From CAVRCT01 sp963719645 (GTDB lineage Bacteria > Pseudomonadota > Gammaproteobacteria > DSM-16500), in the NCBI GenBank assembly GCA_963719645.1, contig CAVRCT010000002.1, positions 1-64,000 of the forward strand: a DNA stretch of 64,000 bases. Direction: 5' to 3'. The stretch's first letter is position 1. Every line of letters starts with the position of its first letter. This document shows positions 45,095 to 53,782 of this stretch, in pieces. Position numbers and translations under genes: made by a program. Under the pieces are notes generated by a model. That model saw nothing but the letters and a program-made list of their open reading frames with translations, was not told where the DNA came from and did no database searches.

Positions 45095-45409
45095 TCAGGT
45101 CTGATCGAGAAAATTTATAATCGACTCATTAAATTGCTGTGTTGATTCTAGATGAGGTACATGACCAACGTCTTTAAATCCTTGTATTTGTATATTTGGA
45201 ATCATAGAAGATGCGTTTTTTACTAGCAAAGGAAAATTGCCTAGTGTTCTTTGAACATTTTCAGGTGCAAATCCTTTGCCTGGAGCAGTATGATCTTGAT
45301 AACCAAATATCAATAAAGTGGGTGTTTTAATATTTGCAAATTCATACACTGTAGGTTCTAAGTAAATCATTTCATAAATCAACGCTCTCATTAAATTTTT
45401 CACGAGCAT
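45095..45409 (-). pseudogene. Alpha/beta hydrolase, 5' end deleted
   Basis: The surviving 104 residues are the C-terminal third of an alpha/beta hydrolase: IYEMIYLEPTVYEFANIKTP, TLLIFGYQDHTAPGK with the catalytic Asp, and FKDVGHVPHLESTQQFNES with the catalytic His. The core with the nucleophile Ser is missing. The upstream end abuts the LysR remnant at about 45400-45409, so one deletion removed the 5' ends of both genes. Confidence 0.8.
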
Positions 45410-46209
45410 CCGAACGATTAGGCATTAGTCAGCCATCTTTAAGTCTAGCAATTAAACGGCTAGAGAAATCAGTCGGTACACATCTTTTTACTCGACATCA
45501 GCACGGTGTCACTTTGACACAAGCTGGAAAACAGTTATTACTACACGCGCGACAGCTGTTACAAGATTGGGAAAATACAAGATCTAAGGTATTAGCCTCT
45601 CATCAAGAAGTGCAAGGTTGCTTCACAATAGGGTGCCATTCAACCATGGCTATCCATACTGTATCGGAATTTTTGCCAACATTATTAGAAGAAAACCCTA
45701 AGTTGGAAATACAGTTACAGCACGATCTTTCCAGAAAAATTATGGAGCAGGTTATTGGTTTATCAATTGATATTGGCATTGTAGCAAACCCACTTAAGCA
45801 CCCTGATCTTATTATTGTTAAATTGTGTGATGATGAAGTAACTTTTTGGGTAGGGCCGGGAGAGCGTAAGATTCAAAATCTACACTCAAAAGAAGCAATA
45901 ATTTTGTGTGATCCTGATTTAACTCAAACACAATCTCTCATGAAGATGACTAACAAAATAAATATGGGGTACTCCCGTATCATTAAAATGAACAGCTTAG
46001 AAGTCGTAGCGAGTCTTACAGAAAAAGGATGTGGTATAGGACTATTACCTGCTCGAGTCGTTCAATTAATGTCTCCTAAAAAACTTAAACGTATTCCAAA
46101 TGCGCCCGTTTATCACGATAAATTATGTCTTATTTATAGAAATGAAAACCGAGATATATATGCTATTCAGGCTATCATTGATGCTGTGAAAAAACATTTT
46201 CGCAAATAA
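45388..46209 (+). pseudogene. LysR family regulator, N-terminus deleted
   Basis: The frame contains most of the LysR HTH (NFSRASERLGISQPSLSLAI followed by KRLEKSVGTHLFTRHQHG) and the whole effector domain (FTIGCHSTMAIHTVSEFLPT ... GIGLLPARVVQLM). The first 20 or so residues and any start codon are lost. Translation might restart at the TTG at 45511 or the ATG at 45514, but that would leave no DNA-binding domain. It precedes pvcA by 120 bases on the same strand. In Pseudomonas aeruginosa the LysR protein PtxR activates pvc genes, so this may have been the regulator of the cluster. Confidence 0.75.
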
Positions 46210-46329
46210 ATTGTTTTTTCGATATAGATTTTATTTATTGCAATAATAGCGTCTACCTAATTTTAACAATGCATTGAATCTGCTTAAATAAGCAAACAAC
46301 ATTGTGCTATTAAAATTATGGGGAAAATT

Positions 46330-47301
46330 ATGCTAAATAATAATCATTATTTATCATGCATATATAATTCAAATATCCGTGAAGAACACACGTCTGTACT
46401 TGCAAAAAAAGTTATAAACTTACTAAGTCTAGTTAAACGTATTTCATCAAATTGCCTTCACAGTGAATATTATGATTGCGTTAGGTTGCATCTCAAAAAA
46501 ATTGAAGCACTGATAAATGAAAAAAAAGTAATTACATTTATTTTACCTGCCTTTCCAGCAAAATCTCCGAATAATTATAAAACTTTTAGCGTTTTTCCAG
46601 ACATGGGGGAGCGTCTTGCATTAAATTCTTTAAATCAACTATGCGAATCAATAAAGCGGTTTTATTTGCCCGGCGCCGCAATAGTTATTTGTTCTGATGG
46701 ACGTGTATTCAACGACCTTGTTAAAGTAAAAGACAATGATGTTGATACTTATTCGCGTTCTATTCAACATATGCTTAATGAAGATTATTTAACAAACATC
46801 AGTTTGTTTTCTCTCGATAATTGTTACAAAAATCTATCATATGAAATGATGAGAACACGTCTTGTCTATGAGTATGGTGATAATGAAAATATCATAAAAA
46901 ATAATATTAAAAATGATTTGAATTCACGGCAACAATTTAATGGCATTCACCGATTTATATTTGAAGACAGCCTATTTAAAATATCATCTATATCAAAAAA
47001 TAAAGTAAGGAATATTGCAAAAATAGTAGCTTATCAAGTAATTCAACGCAGTAATGCATGGAGTGCTCTGCTCGAAAAGCATTTTCCAGCTGCAATAAGA
47101 TTATCTATTCATCCACAAATTTGTGGGTCAAACAAAATGGGTATCATGCTATTAAAATCCGAAGATACCTGGGCAACTCCGTGGCATAGAGTGGTTTTAT
47201 ATGATGGTAAAGAATATATCTTAATAAGAAAAAAAGATGCTGAAGCTCTGGGCGCTATACCAGTATTTATTAAAAATCAATTTAGTCATTTCACTGTTTA
47301 A
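46330..47301 (+). CDS. pvcA: Isonitrile (isocyanide) synthase PvcA
   Basis: The 323-residue product belongs to the DIT1/PvcA family, which converts the amino group of Tyr or Trp to an isonitrile using a carbon from ribulose-5-phosphate. Family blocks are visible: VITFILPAFPAKSPN, KTFSVFPDMGERLALNSL, IVICSDGRVFNDLVKV, AIRLSIHPQICGSNKMGI and TPWHRVVLYDGKEYIL. The ATG at 46330 is preferred over 46318 because GGGGA lies about six bases before it. It begins an operon pvcA-pvcB-P450 with gaps of 18 and 9 bases. The product is a small aromatic isonitrile by analogy with Legionella and Xenorhabdus clusters. Confidence 0.9.
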   Translation: MLNNNHYLSCIYNSNIREEHTSVLAKKVINLLSLVKRISSNCLHSEYYDCVRLHLKKIEALINEKKVITFILPAFPAKSPNNYKTFSVFPDMGERLALNSLNQLCESIKRFYLPGAAIVICSDGRVFNDLVKVKDNDVDTYSRSIQHMLNEDYLTNISLFSLDNCYKNLSYEMMRTRLVYEYGDNENIIKNNIKNDLNSRQQFNGIHRFIFEDSLFKISSISKNKVRNIAKIVAYQVIQRSNAWSALLEKHFPAAIRLSIHPQICGSNKMGIMLLKSEDTWATPWHRVVLYDGKEYILIRKKDAEALGAIPVFIKNQFSHFTV

Positions 47302-47319
47302 TAAGAAGGTTATCAGCTT

Positions 47320-48129
47320 ATGAAAAAATTTATAAAAAGTATATCCGATAAATTTAGTATTAAAAATATTGTGCCATTTGGTATAGAGTTATCACCACTC
47401 GATACAACGTCTACGTTTAGTGATATTGATCCTGTCTTGTTACGCCAATTAATTAATACATATAAAATTCTTATTGTTCGTAATATGAATATTAGTAACA
47501 ACACAACACTTGTTGAATACGCAAAAAAAGTAGGCCCTTTATTAGCGTGGGATTTTGGTGTTGTTATGGAAATGCGTGTTCAAAATGAACCTAAAAATTA
47601 TCTTTTTACGAACGGTGCTGTACCTTTTCATTGGGATGGCGCATTTCATAAAGAACCTCGATATTTATTATTTCATTGTATTGAGGCGCCATTTGCAGAT
47701 TGCGGCGGTGAAACATTATTTTCAAATACACATCATATTTGGTTAAATGCAAGTGAAGATGAAAAATTAGATTGGGCAATAAAAAAATTACATTATAAAA
47801 CAGAAAAACTAGCGCACTATGGCGGTAAAATAACTATTTCCCTCGTTCAAAAACACCCTGACACAAATAAAAATATATTACGGTTTGCAGAACAGGTTCC
47901 CATTTCTATGTTAAATCCAGTCGAAGTTGCAATCGATGGAATGGACAACACCACAACAAAAAAATGGTTAGATGGGATAGCTGCCCGCTGTTATCGTGAC
48001 GAAAACTGTTATAAACATACATGGAAGACAAATGATCTTTTATTTGCCGATAATTTTTCGCTTATTCACGCACGTCGTGCATTCAAAAAATTTTCACCAA
48101 GATTTTTGCGTAGAATACAAATTTTATGA
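47320..48129 (+). CDS. pvcB: Fe(II)/2-oxoglutarate oxygenase PvcB
   Basis: The 269-residue product is a TauD/PvcB-type dioxygenase that acts on the PvcA product, oxidising or decarboxylating it to a vinyl isonitrile. The iron triad is H104-W-D106 in PFHWDGAFH and H250 in FADNFSLIHARRAF, with the 2-oxoglutarate Arg in FLRRIQIL near the C-terminus. AGAAGG precedes the ATG. Second gene of the operon. Confidence 0.9.
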   Translation: MKKFIKSISDKFSIKNIVPFGIELSPLDTTSTFSDIDPVLLRQLINTYKILIVRNMNISNNTTLVEYAKKVGPLLAWDFGVVMEMRVQNEPKNYLFTNGAVPFHWDGAFHKEPRYLLFHCIEAPFADCGGETLFSNTHHIWLNASEDEKLDWAIKKLHYKTEKLAHYGGKITISLVQKHPDTNKNILRFAEQVPISMLNPVEVAIDGMDNTTTKKWLDGIAARCYRDENCYKHTWKTNDLLFADNFSLIHARRAFKKFSPRFLRRIQIL

Positions 48130-48138
48130 GAGGTAGGT

Positions 48139-49359
48139 ATGCAGCAACCATCTTTGCTCGATGTAAAAATAAATAGTAGTCCAGAAGATTTTTCTCGATT
48201 TTTACGAGATAAAGGTAAGATTTTTTGGTGGGATAGAGCGAAATTTTGGGTTATTACAAGCCATGAATATGCCAAAAAAATCTTAACTAGCCAAGATTTT
48301 ACTTGTGATAGAGCACCTTTTTTTATTACTCGTATGCCAAATATTGATTTAGACCTACTTCAAGATTTTTTTGGTGTTGTCAGTAAGATGATGGTGATGA
48401 GTGATGCTCCTCAACATATCGCAAGAAGAAGAATTTGTTACGACGGTTTTAGTAATCAAGCATTAGAAGGATTATCTTCTTTGGTAGAAAAAACGATAGA
48501 TGAGCAAATTACCAAATGTTTAAAAAAGGGATGCATTGAAGTTGTAGAAGATTTAGCAAAAATTATTCCATCCACTATCTTAGCTGACTTTTTTCATATA
48601 CCTCAGCATGAAAGAAATCAATTTTATGAATGGTCAAATAATATGACACAATTTTTTGGTGGAGCATCTCAATATCGCAATCAAGACGGTATAGAAGTCA
48701 ATAATAGTGCAAGAGAGCTAAGAAATTACTTCATTGAATTAATTGATAAGCGTAGGAATCAACCCAAACAAGATTTTTTAAGTATTCTATTAAAAAACCA
48801 ACAAGCGTTTGGTCTAAACGACGATGAAATAATTTCTCAGGCTATTATGATGTTAGTAGCAGGGCAGGTCACAACAACAGATCAATTGTGTAATAACATT
48901 TATACCATGATGACAACTGCCAATGTATTAACTAGTTTTCAAGATGATAAATTGGATTTTAAGGACGCGTTGGATGAGTTAAATCGGTTAGATCCAGCAG
49001 TAACCTTTATCTTTAGAGTCACTAAACGCGATACTATAATTGGAACTCAGAAAATTAAAGCTGGCGATGTTATATTCATATCAACGCATAGCATCAATCG
49101 TGATCCTGATGTGTTTGACGCTCCAAACAGCTGCATATTGACACGAAAAAACAATTCACAATTGAGTTATGGATTTGGCGCTCATTTTTGCATAGGTGCT
49201 AAGCTCGCTCGTATTGAGATGCAAAGTTGTTTTAAGAAAATATTAAGTCGGTTGCCTAATCTAAAATTAGTACCAGATGATTTGCCCGTACGTAAACATC
49301 ATAGTCTAGCATTTTCTGGATTTGAGCGATTACCACTACAATTTGATAAAATTCAATGA
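48139..49359 (+). CDS. Cytochrome P450 of the isonitrile operon
   Basis: The 406-residue soluble bacterial P450 has the I-helix motif AGQVTTTD, the K-helix E-x-x-R (ELNRLDPAVTFIFR) and the heme loop YGFGAHFCIGAKLAR with the axial Cys351. Bacterial class I P450s need a separate ferredoxin and reductase, and none is encoded nearby. Its place 9 bases after pvcB suggests that it hydroxylates, couples or otherwise tailors the isonitrile. Pseudomonas pvc clusters use the flavin enzyme PvcC and PvcD instead, so this operon has a different tailoring step. AGAGG precedes the ATG. Confidence 0.92.
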   Translation: MQQPSLLDVKINSSPEDFSRFLRDKGKIFWWDRAKFWVITSHEYAKKILTSQDFTCDRAPFFITRMPNIDLDLLQDFFGVVSKMMVMSDAPQHIARRRICYDGFSNQALEGLSSLVEKTIDEQITKCLKKGCIEVVEDLAKIIPSTILADFFHIPQHERNQFYEWSNNMTQFFGGASQYRNQDGIEVNNSARELRNYFIELIDKRRNQPKQDFLSILLKNQQAFGLNDDEIISQAIMMLVAGQVTTTDQLCNNIYTMMTTANVLTSFQDDKLDFKDALDELNRLDPAVTFIFRVTKRDTIIGTQKIKAGDVIFISTHSINRDPDVFDAPNSCILTRKNNSQLSYGFGAHFCIGAKLARIEMQSCFKKILSRLPNLKLVPDDLPVRKHHSLAFSGFERLPLQFDKIQ

Positions 49360-49389
49360 ATATTAAAAATTCTTAATTTAACCAAATCA

Positions 49390-50340
49390 TTATTGATTTA
49401 TCCAATGTCGTAGTTTTTTTGCTAATCGTCCTTGTCTGCTCAATGTATGGAAACTTTCTAAGTCTATGCTATTTAACAAACGAAAGTCGCCTAATACCGC
49501 ATGAATAGACCAGCATAATTGTATAGTGTTTAGTATTTCAAGCAAATGCTCTTCTGTCTCACATTCAAGCCAGGGTTTGAAACACTGGATCTGCAAATCT
49601 TGATATTGTGAATTTGTTAATGAAAAGTTTTCTTTTGCCATATGAAGACAATTATGAAGTGAAAAAAATGGATGCGTAATAACGACTTCACCTAAATCAA
49701 TTACTGTTGTTTGAAGAGAATCAATATCAATTAAAATATTTTTGTCATGAAAATCAGCATGACCGAAAGTATCTTTTATTTCATAGTGTGATAATTTATC
49801 ACAAATTGAAAATAAGTTAGGTTTCAATTTCTTTAATAATATTAATTCATCTTTACTTAATCCATCGTGCAGCAATAGTGATTCATTCTCAATTATATCC
49901 TGATAGAGTTTCGGCAATTTTTCTAGTCGCCAATCGGGTACTCCAATATTAAAAAATAAATCAATTTTATCAGTAGCGTTTATCTGAAGTGCTATATAAT
50001 CTTTCATTGTTTGAATAAAAATATCTGCTTTAAACTTTTCTTTGAAAAATTGACGTAATGGTATACCTGCATCTTCCATTAAAAAGCAATGTTCTTTTTC
50101 ATTTGTTGCAATAATGCAAGGAACATGTGCTTGAAATGTTTGGGTTAAGATATTAATTACTTTTGATTCAATTGATAATGCAGGCGGAACTTTCTTTAAA
50201 AAGACAAATCCACGATTTGTTTGAAATCGGTAAACGATCGACCATGCATTCTTTTGAACAATGTCGGGAGTTGATGTTTGAAGTTGATACCCATCTTTTT
50301 TTAATTGCTCAATTGCCCACCGTAAATGAGAATTTTCCAT
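49390..50340 (-). CDS. APH-fold phosphotransferase next to the isonitrile operon
   Basis: The 316-residue product has the aminoglycoside/choline kinase fold: catalytic loop GHADFHDKNILIDI and metal site VIDLGEVVITHPFFSL. The N-lobe is present (FQTNRGFVFLKKVPPAL, with Lys). It converges on the P450 gene, 30 bases apart. Its substrate could be the natural product (self-protection), an amino alcohol, or unrelated. It is one of three APH-like kinases in the window, and they are not close copies of one another. Confidence 0.8.
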   Translation of the reverse strand: MENSHLRWAIEQLKKDGYQLQTSTPDIVQKNAWSIVYRFQTNRGFVFLKKVPPALSIESKVINILTQTFQAHVPCIIATNEKEHCFLMEDAGIPLRQFFKEKFKADIFIQTMKDYIALQINATDKIDLFFNIGVPDWRLEKLPKLYQDIIENESLLLHDGLSKDELILLKKLKPNLFSICDKLSHYEIKDTFGHADFHDKNILIDIDSLQTTVIDLGEVVITHPFFSLHNCLHMAKENFSLTNSQYQDLQIQCFKPWLECETEEHLLEILNTIQLCWSIHAVLGDFRLLNSIDLESFHTLSRQGRLAKKLRHWINQ

Positions 50341-50426
50341 TTTTATTTTTACCTAATCTTTTTTATGTAATTGATAATGTCTTTTCGTAAAAATTTCTTG
50401 CGCGATTGAGATATAAAACAGGATAA

Positions 50427-51434
50427 TTACTCCTTTGCAGTATTTTTTTTCATATAATCTAATACGCTGGATGCTGCGGAATCATTAAATTGTTCGCTAG
50501 CCTCAATATATTCCATTACTGTATTTACTTGTTTCCAACGCCCTGCGCGCATAATCGTTTTTATTGACGCATTTGCACGTGCTGCATTGGTTGCAAGACC
50601 TCGGCGTAAACTGTGCGGTGAAATTTCATTTGCATTGGGGATTTTAGCAAGTACCGCACAGCGTTGCACAATATGATTGATGGAGAGAGGCGTCAGCGAC
50701 TTATCGCTCTGAATAGTGTTTTTAAAAATCCGCCTAAAAATAGCACCTTTTTGAATTCCTGATTTTTCTAGCCAGTGTTTCAATGCTCTCACGGGACAAA
50801 GGACTTCGTTCCCATAGGGAATTGCGCAATACTGTCCCTCGTGAGATTGGTCTGTTTTTGAATGGGGAAGTAGAATTACAATCCCTTCTGGTTCCCAGTT
50901 AATATGTGCGTGATGAATATTCACAATCTCACTGCGTCTAAGCGCGCCAAAGTAGCCAATTTGTAAGATGGCATTATCACGAATGTTTATCAGAGAAAAA
51001 TCAAGCGTCAGAACTTCAACCATTTTTATAATATCTTCAGGTGACAGTGGAGGCGCTTTGTCTCTGGGTTTCCCATGGACGCGTGTGATTCCTATCATGG
51101 TTTTAGTAACGATAGGGTGCGCCGTTGGATCTGGGAACCCTTGGTATGTATGCCAATGTTTTATCGCTATGAGGCGGCGCGATAATGTGCGCGAATTAAG
51201 TTTTCCTGCGAAGGTTTGCAGATATTGAATGATCTTTCCCGCTGTAGACGGTAACAGACCGCCCCATTGTTCATAATGTCTTATATCGCTGCGGTAGGCT
51301 TTGCGAGTATTGTCGCTGGTTGCGGCTTTAAGGCAAGGACTGGTTAACCAGTTTGTGATTGAACTCTCACTATGAAACGTGATGCTTTGATTTGAGGAGA
51401 AATATTTTTGTTCCGTTTCAATTTCGCCCGACAT
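50427..51434 (-). CDS. Tyrosine recombinase / integrase
   Basis: The 335-residue product has an N-terminal SAM-like core-binding domain (SDIRHYEQWGGLLPSTAGKI) and a catalytic domain with the tyrosine-recombinase residues: Arg in GYFGALRRSEIVNI, H-x-x-R in SPHSLRRGLATN, the aromatic GRWKQ in place of GHW, and the nucleophile Tyr in VMEYIEASEQF. It would insert or invert DNA. It is divergent from the kfrA-like gene with shared inverted repeats between them. No tRNA-like attachment site was recognised next to it. Confidence 0.92.
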   Translation of the reverse strand: MSGEIETEQKYFSSNQSITFHSESSITNWLTSPCLKAATSDNTRKAYRSDIRHYEQWGGLLPSTAGKIIQYLQTFAGKLNSRTLSRRLIAIKHWHTYQGFPDPTAHPIVTKTMIGITRVHGKPRDKAPPLSPEDIIKMVEVLTLDFSLINIRDNAILQIGYFGALRRSEIVNIHHAHINWEPEGIVILLPHSKTDQSHEGQYCAIPYGNEVLCPVRALKHWLEKSGIQKGAIFRRIFKNTIQSDKSLTPLSINHIVQRCAVLAKIPNANEISPHSLRRGLATNAARANASIKTIMRAGRWKQVNTVMEYIEASEQFNDSAASSVLDYMKKNTAKE

Positions 51435-51495
51435 AATCCTTGTCTTCCTTGTTTCTCTTCGGTTATTAAGACTTTAACATAGAGAATATGTTGTT

Positions 51496-51523
51496 ACTAT
51501 AGATAAATATTCTTATCTATAGT
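51496..51523. promoter_or_regulatory. Inverted repeat operator in the int-kfrA divergent region
   Basis: Perfect 11-bp arms ACTATAGATAA and TTATCTATAGT are separated by 6 bases. A second looser repeat (AATTACCG..CGGTATAATT) and a consensus-like -10 TATAAT at 51569-51574 follow, before the kfrA-like start. KfrA proteins bind their own promoters, so self-regulation is likely. Confidence 0.6.
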
Positions 51524-51604
51524 TTATAATGTTCGATTAATTACCGTTTATTTTAATGCATTAATCGGTATAATTCGTAATATGAATTAACAAAAGGAAT
51601 TTCA

Positions 51605-52669
51605 ATGGCACGCCACGGAATCACGTATGACGATGTTATCTCTGCTGCAAACTCATTGAAAGGCGAGGGTAAAAGCATAACAATAGAAAATGTGCGCCGA
51701 TTTTTAGGTACCGGCAGCGCAGGCACAGTGAATCAACATCTACGCCGCTGGAAAGAAGCCCAAAACTCAACACAAAAAATCGCATCTAAAGAAAACCTGC
51801 CTGAAGGACTGGTTGCGTTAGTTAAAGGATTATGGGAGGGTGTTTTAGCGCAATCCACCGAACAATTCGTGCCGATTGAAACGAATTACCAGCAAAAAAT
51901 CGCAGAATTAAAAAATGAGCTCGAAAAATATCGTCACAACAATCAGCGTTGGCAGAAGCTTTTTAATCAATGGCAGCAAGAAAAGACCGCACTAGCAAAT
52001 GATAAGTTAACGTTAGAACAGGGGCTCGAATTTGCGCACAAAGAAAACCAGTCATTGCATGGCAAATATGATGGGCTGTTGCAGCAGTTACAAGAAAAGC
52101 AAGAACGAATTGATGAGCTGAATCGTCTGCATAAACAAGCACAAGAAAACCTGGAACATTATCGCGAAACAGCGAGAGAGCAACGACTATTAGATCAGCA
52201 GCAAAACGAACAGCAAAAACAAGCGTTACAATCTGAATTAAAAATGCTAAATGAACAGCTGCTCATGCAGCGTGAAAAAATATCCGCACAACATCAACAG
52301 TTTCAATTATTACAACACAATTACACTTCACTTGAAGCAAGCTACCAGGCAACACAAGCCATGCTAGAACAAACTGTTGTTAAGCTTGAGGTGAGCGAGA
52401 GAGATAAACACGAACATCATCAATCAAGCCAGCATTGGAAAAATTAATACGATGAATCACAAAAAGCTTTAGTGATAACCGCTAATCAAGCTGGTGACAT
52501 TCAAACTGAAAACAAAGTATTATTCCATCAATTAGCTGAGACCAAAGGAACTATGGCTGCTACTATAGATCAAAATAAACAACTCACTCATGAGAAATGG
52601 ATATTGGCCCAAGAAAAAGCCCAATTAGAAGGCCAATTAAAACAAATGCAGAAAATGATTACTGCCTAA
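51605..52669 (+). pseudogene. kfrA: KfrA-like DNA-binding coiled-coil gene with one in-frame stop
   Basis: The first 281 codons encode a plasmid KfrA-type protein: an N-terminal DNA-binding domain (GITYDDVISAANSLKGEGKS; VRRFLGTGSAGTVNQHLRRW) followed by a long Gln/Glu/Lys-rich coiled coil. At 52445-52447 a TAA interrupts the frame after HWKN. The same frame then continues for 74 codons of coiled coil (AQEKAQLEGQLKQMQ) to a stop at 52669. The shortened 280-residue protein keeps the DNA-binding domain and most of the coil, and may still work. KfrA is typical of plasmids and integrated elements. AAGGAAT precedes the ATG. Confidence 0.75.
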
Positions 52670-52709
52670 AAATTATCATATATCTAATTGAAATATTTAC
52701 AAATATCTG

Positions 52710-52737
52710 TTGACTCTCGTCCAGCCTGCATTACAAT
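52710..52737 (+). promoter_or_regulatory. Promoter of the RelE/XRE pair
   Basis: -35 TTGACT (52710-52715), a 16-base spacer and -10 TACAAT (52732-52737) lie 33 bases before the toxin ATG. Confidence 0.5.
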
Positions 52738-52770
52738 GCCTGGAATTCGTACCAATAGAGTGATACACTT

Positions 52771-53154
52771 ATGATAAGAGAACACATAGCTTATGAAGGT
52801 TCCAAATACACTATTGAATGGTATTACGATTCAAAAGGATTCAGCAGTGCATTGGAATACTATAATTCATTAACTAGTCCAGAAAGAATAAAGTTACTGC
52901 GATTATTAAAAAGAATGGGCGATGCAGGCGAAATTAAAGATAAAACTAAATTTAATTTTGAAGGAGATCAGATATATGCCTTCAAACCAAAACCACAACG
53001 ATTTCTATGTTTTTTCTTCACAGGCAAAAAAATAATTTTAACGAATGCTTTTTGTAAAAAGCAACAAAAGCTACCAGTGAATGAAAAACAAAAAGCAATA
53101 AAATGCAAAACTGATTACGAAAAAAGAGTTAGCAAAGGGGGCTATTATGAGTAA
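52771..53154 (+). CDS. RelE/HigB (Gp49-like) toxin
   Basis: The 127-residue product matches the phage-derived Gp49/HigB toxin family: the strand YTIEWYYDSKGFSSALEYYN, LLRLLKRMGDAGEIKDKTKF, IYAFKPKPQRFLCFFFTGKK and ILTNAFCKKQQKLPVNEKQK. It has a basic tail, and its 3' end overlaps the antitoxin gene by 8 bases. Likely a ribosome-dependent mRNA interferase. Confidence 0.88.
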   Translation: MIREHIAYEGSKYTIEWYYDSKGFSSALEYYNSLTSPERIKLLRLLKRMGDAGEIKDKTKFNFEGDQIYAFKPKPQRFLCFFFTGKKIILTNAFCKKQQKLPVNEKQKAIKCKTDYEKRVSKGGYYE

Positions 53155-53503
53155 GGCAAAAAAACCACTTTCAACATTTGAACGTGAAATGAAGAATGTA
53201 AAGTTCAAAAAATCTTTTGAAAAAAATTATAGGGAATTTTTATTGTCGGAATTATTAATTGCCATTATGGAATATGACGAAAAATCAGTAAGAGAATTAG
53301 CGAAAGAAGTTGATGTGTCTCCGACAATTATTCAAAATATTCGCTCAGGAAAACAGCACGATATTAAGATTAGTAATTTTGTTAATATTGTTCATGCCTG
53401 TGGTTATAAAGTTTTTTTAGAAAGAGATGATGAACGTTTTGAGATAAAAGATAAAAAATCTAAGGATAAGAATTTGTTGAATTTTATTTCTGCGGAAGTG
53501 TAA
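53147..53503 (+). CDS. XRE family antitoxin
   Basis: The 118-residue product has a helix-turn-helix, VRELAKEVDVSPTIIQNIRS, preceded by a charged N-terminal region (FEREMKNVKFKKSFEKNYRE) that probably wraps the toxin. It overlaps the toxin gene by 8 bases, so expression is coupled. Confidence 0.88.
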   Translation: MSKAKKPLSTFEREMKNVKFKKSFEKNYREFLLSELLIAIMEYDEKSVRELAKEVDVSPTIIQNIRSGKQHDIKISNFVNIVHACGYKVFLERDDERFEIKDKKSKDKNLLNFISAEV

Positions 53504-53616
53504 GAAATATAAATGGAAATTGTCCATGCAACTGTAGCTGTGTCAGGTTTTCATAATTGTATATTATAAATTATCAATAATACAATTACGCAAGCCTGAT
53601 CCCGTCACACGCACTA

Positions 53617-53763
53617 GTCAAACAACTGGATGATACAAAACAATTGCTGATAGATATTCAAAATCAGAATAAACTCTTAGCTAATGAAAAGTGGATTATT
53701 GCACAAGAAAAAGCTCAGCTAGAAGGACGGTTAAAACAAATGCAACAAATGATTACTGTTTAA
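53617..53763 (+). pseudogene. Second copy of the kfrA tail
   Basis: Forty-eight codons and a stop encode VKQLDDTKQLLIDIQNQNK followed by WIIAQEKAQLEGRLKQMQQM, closely paralogous to the last 45 residues of the interrupted kfrA frame (WILAQEKAQLEGQLKQMQKM). No start or DNA-binding domain is present. The toxin-antitoxin pair lies exactly between the two tails, and the zeta-like gene starts 19 bases after this one. Confidence 0.8.
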
Positions 53764-53782
53764 ACTTAACGGATACTAAACC

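Noticed and set aside
50341..50426. An attachment site or tRNA beside the integrase gene
   Set aside because: No tRNA fold and no matching direct repeat could be recognised by eye at the island edges.
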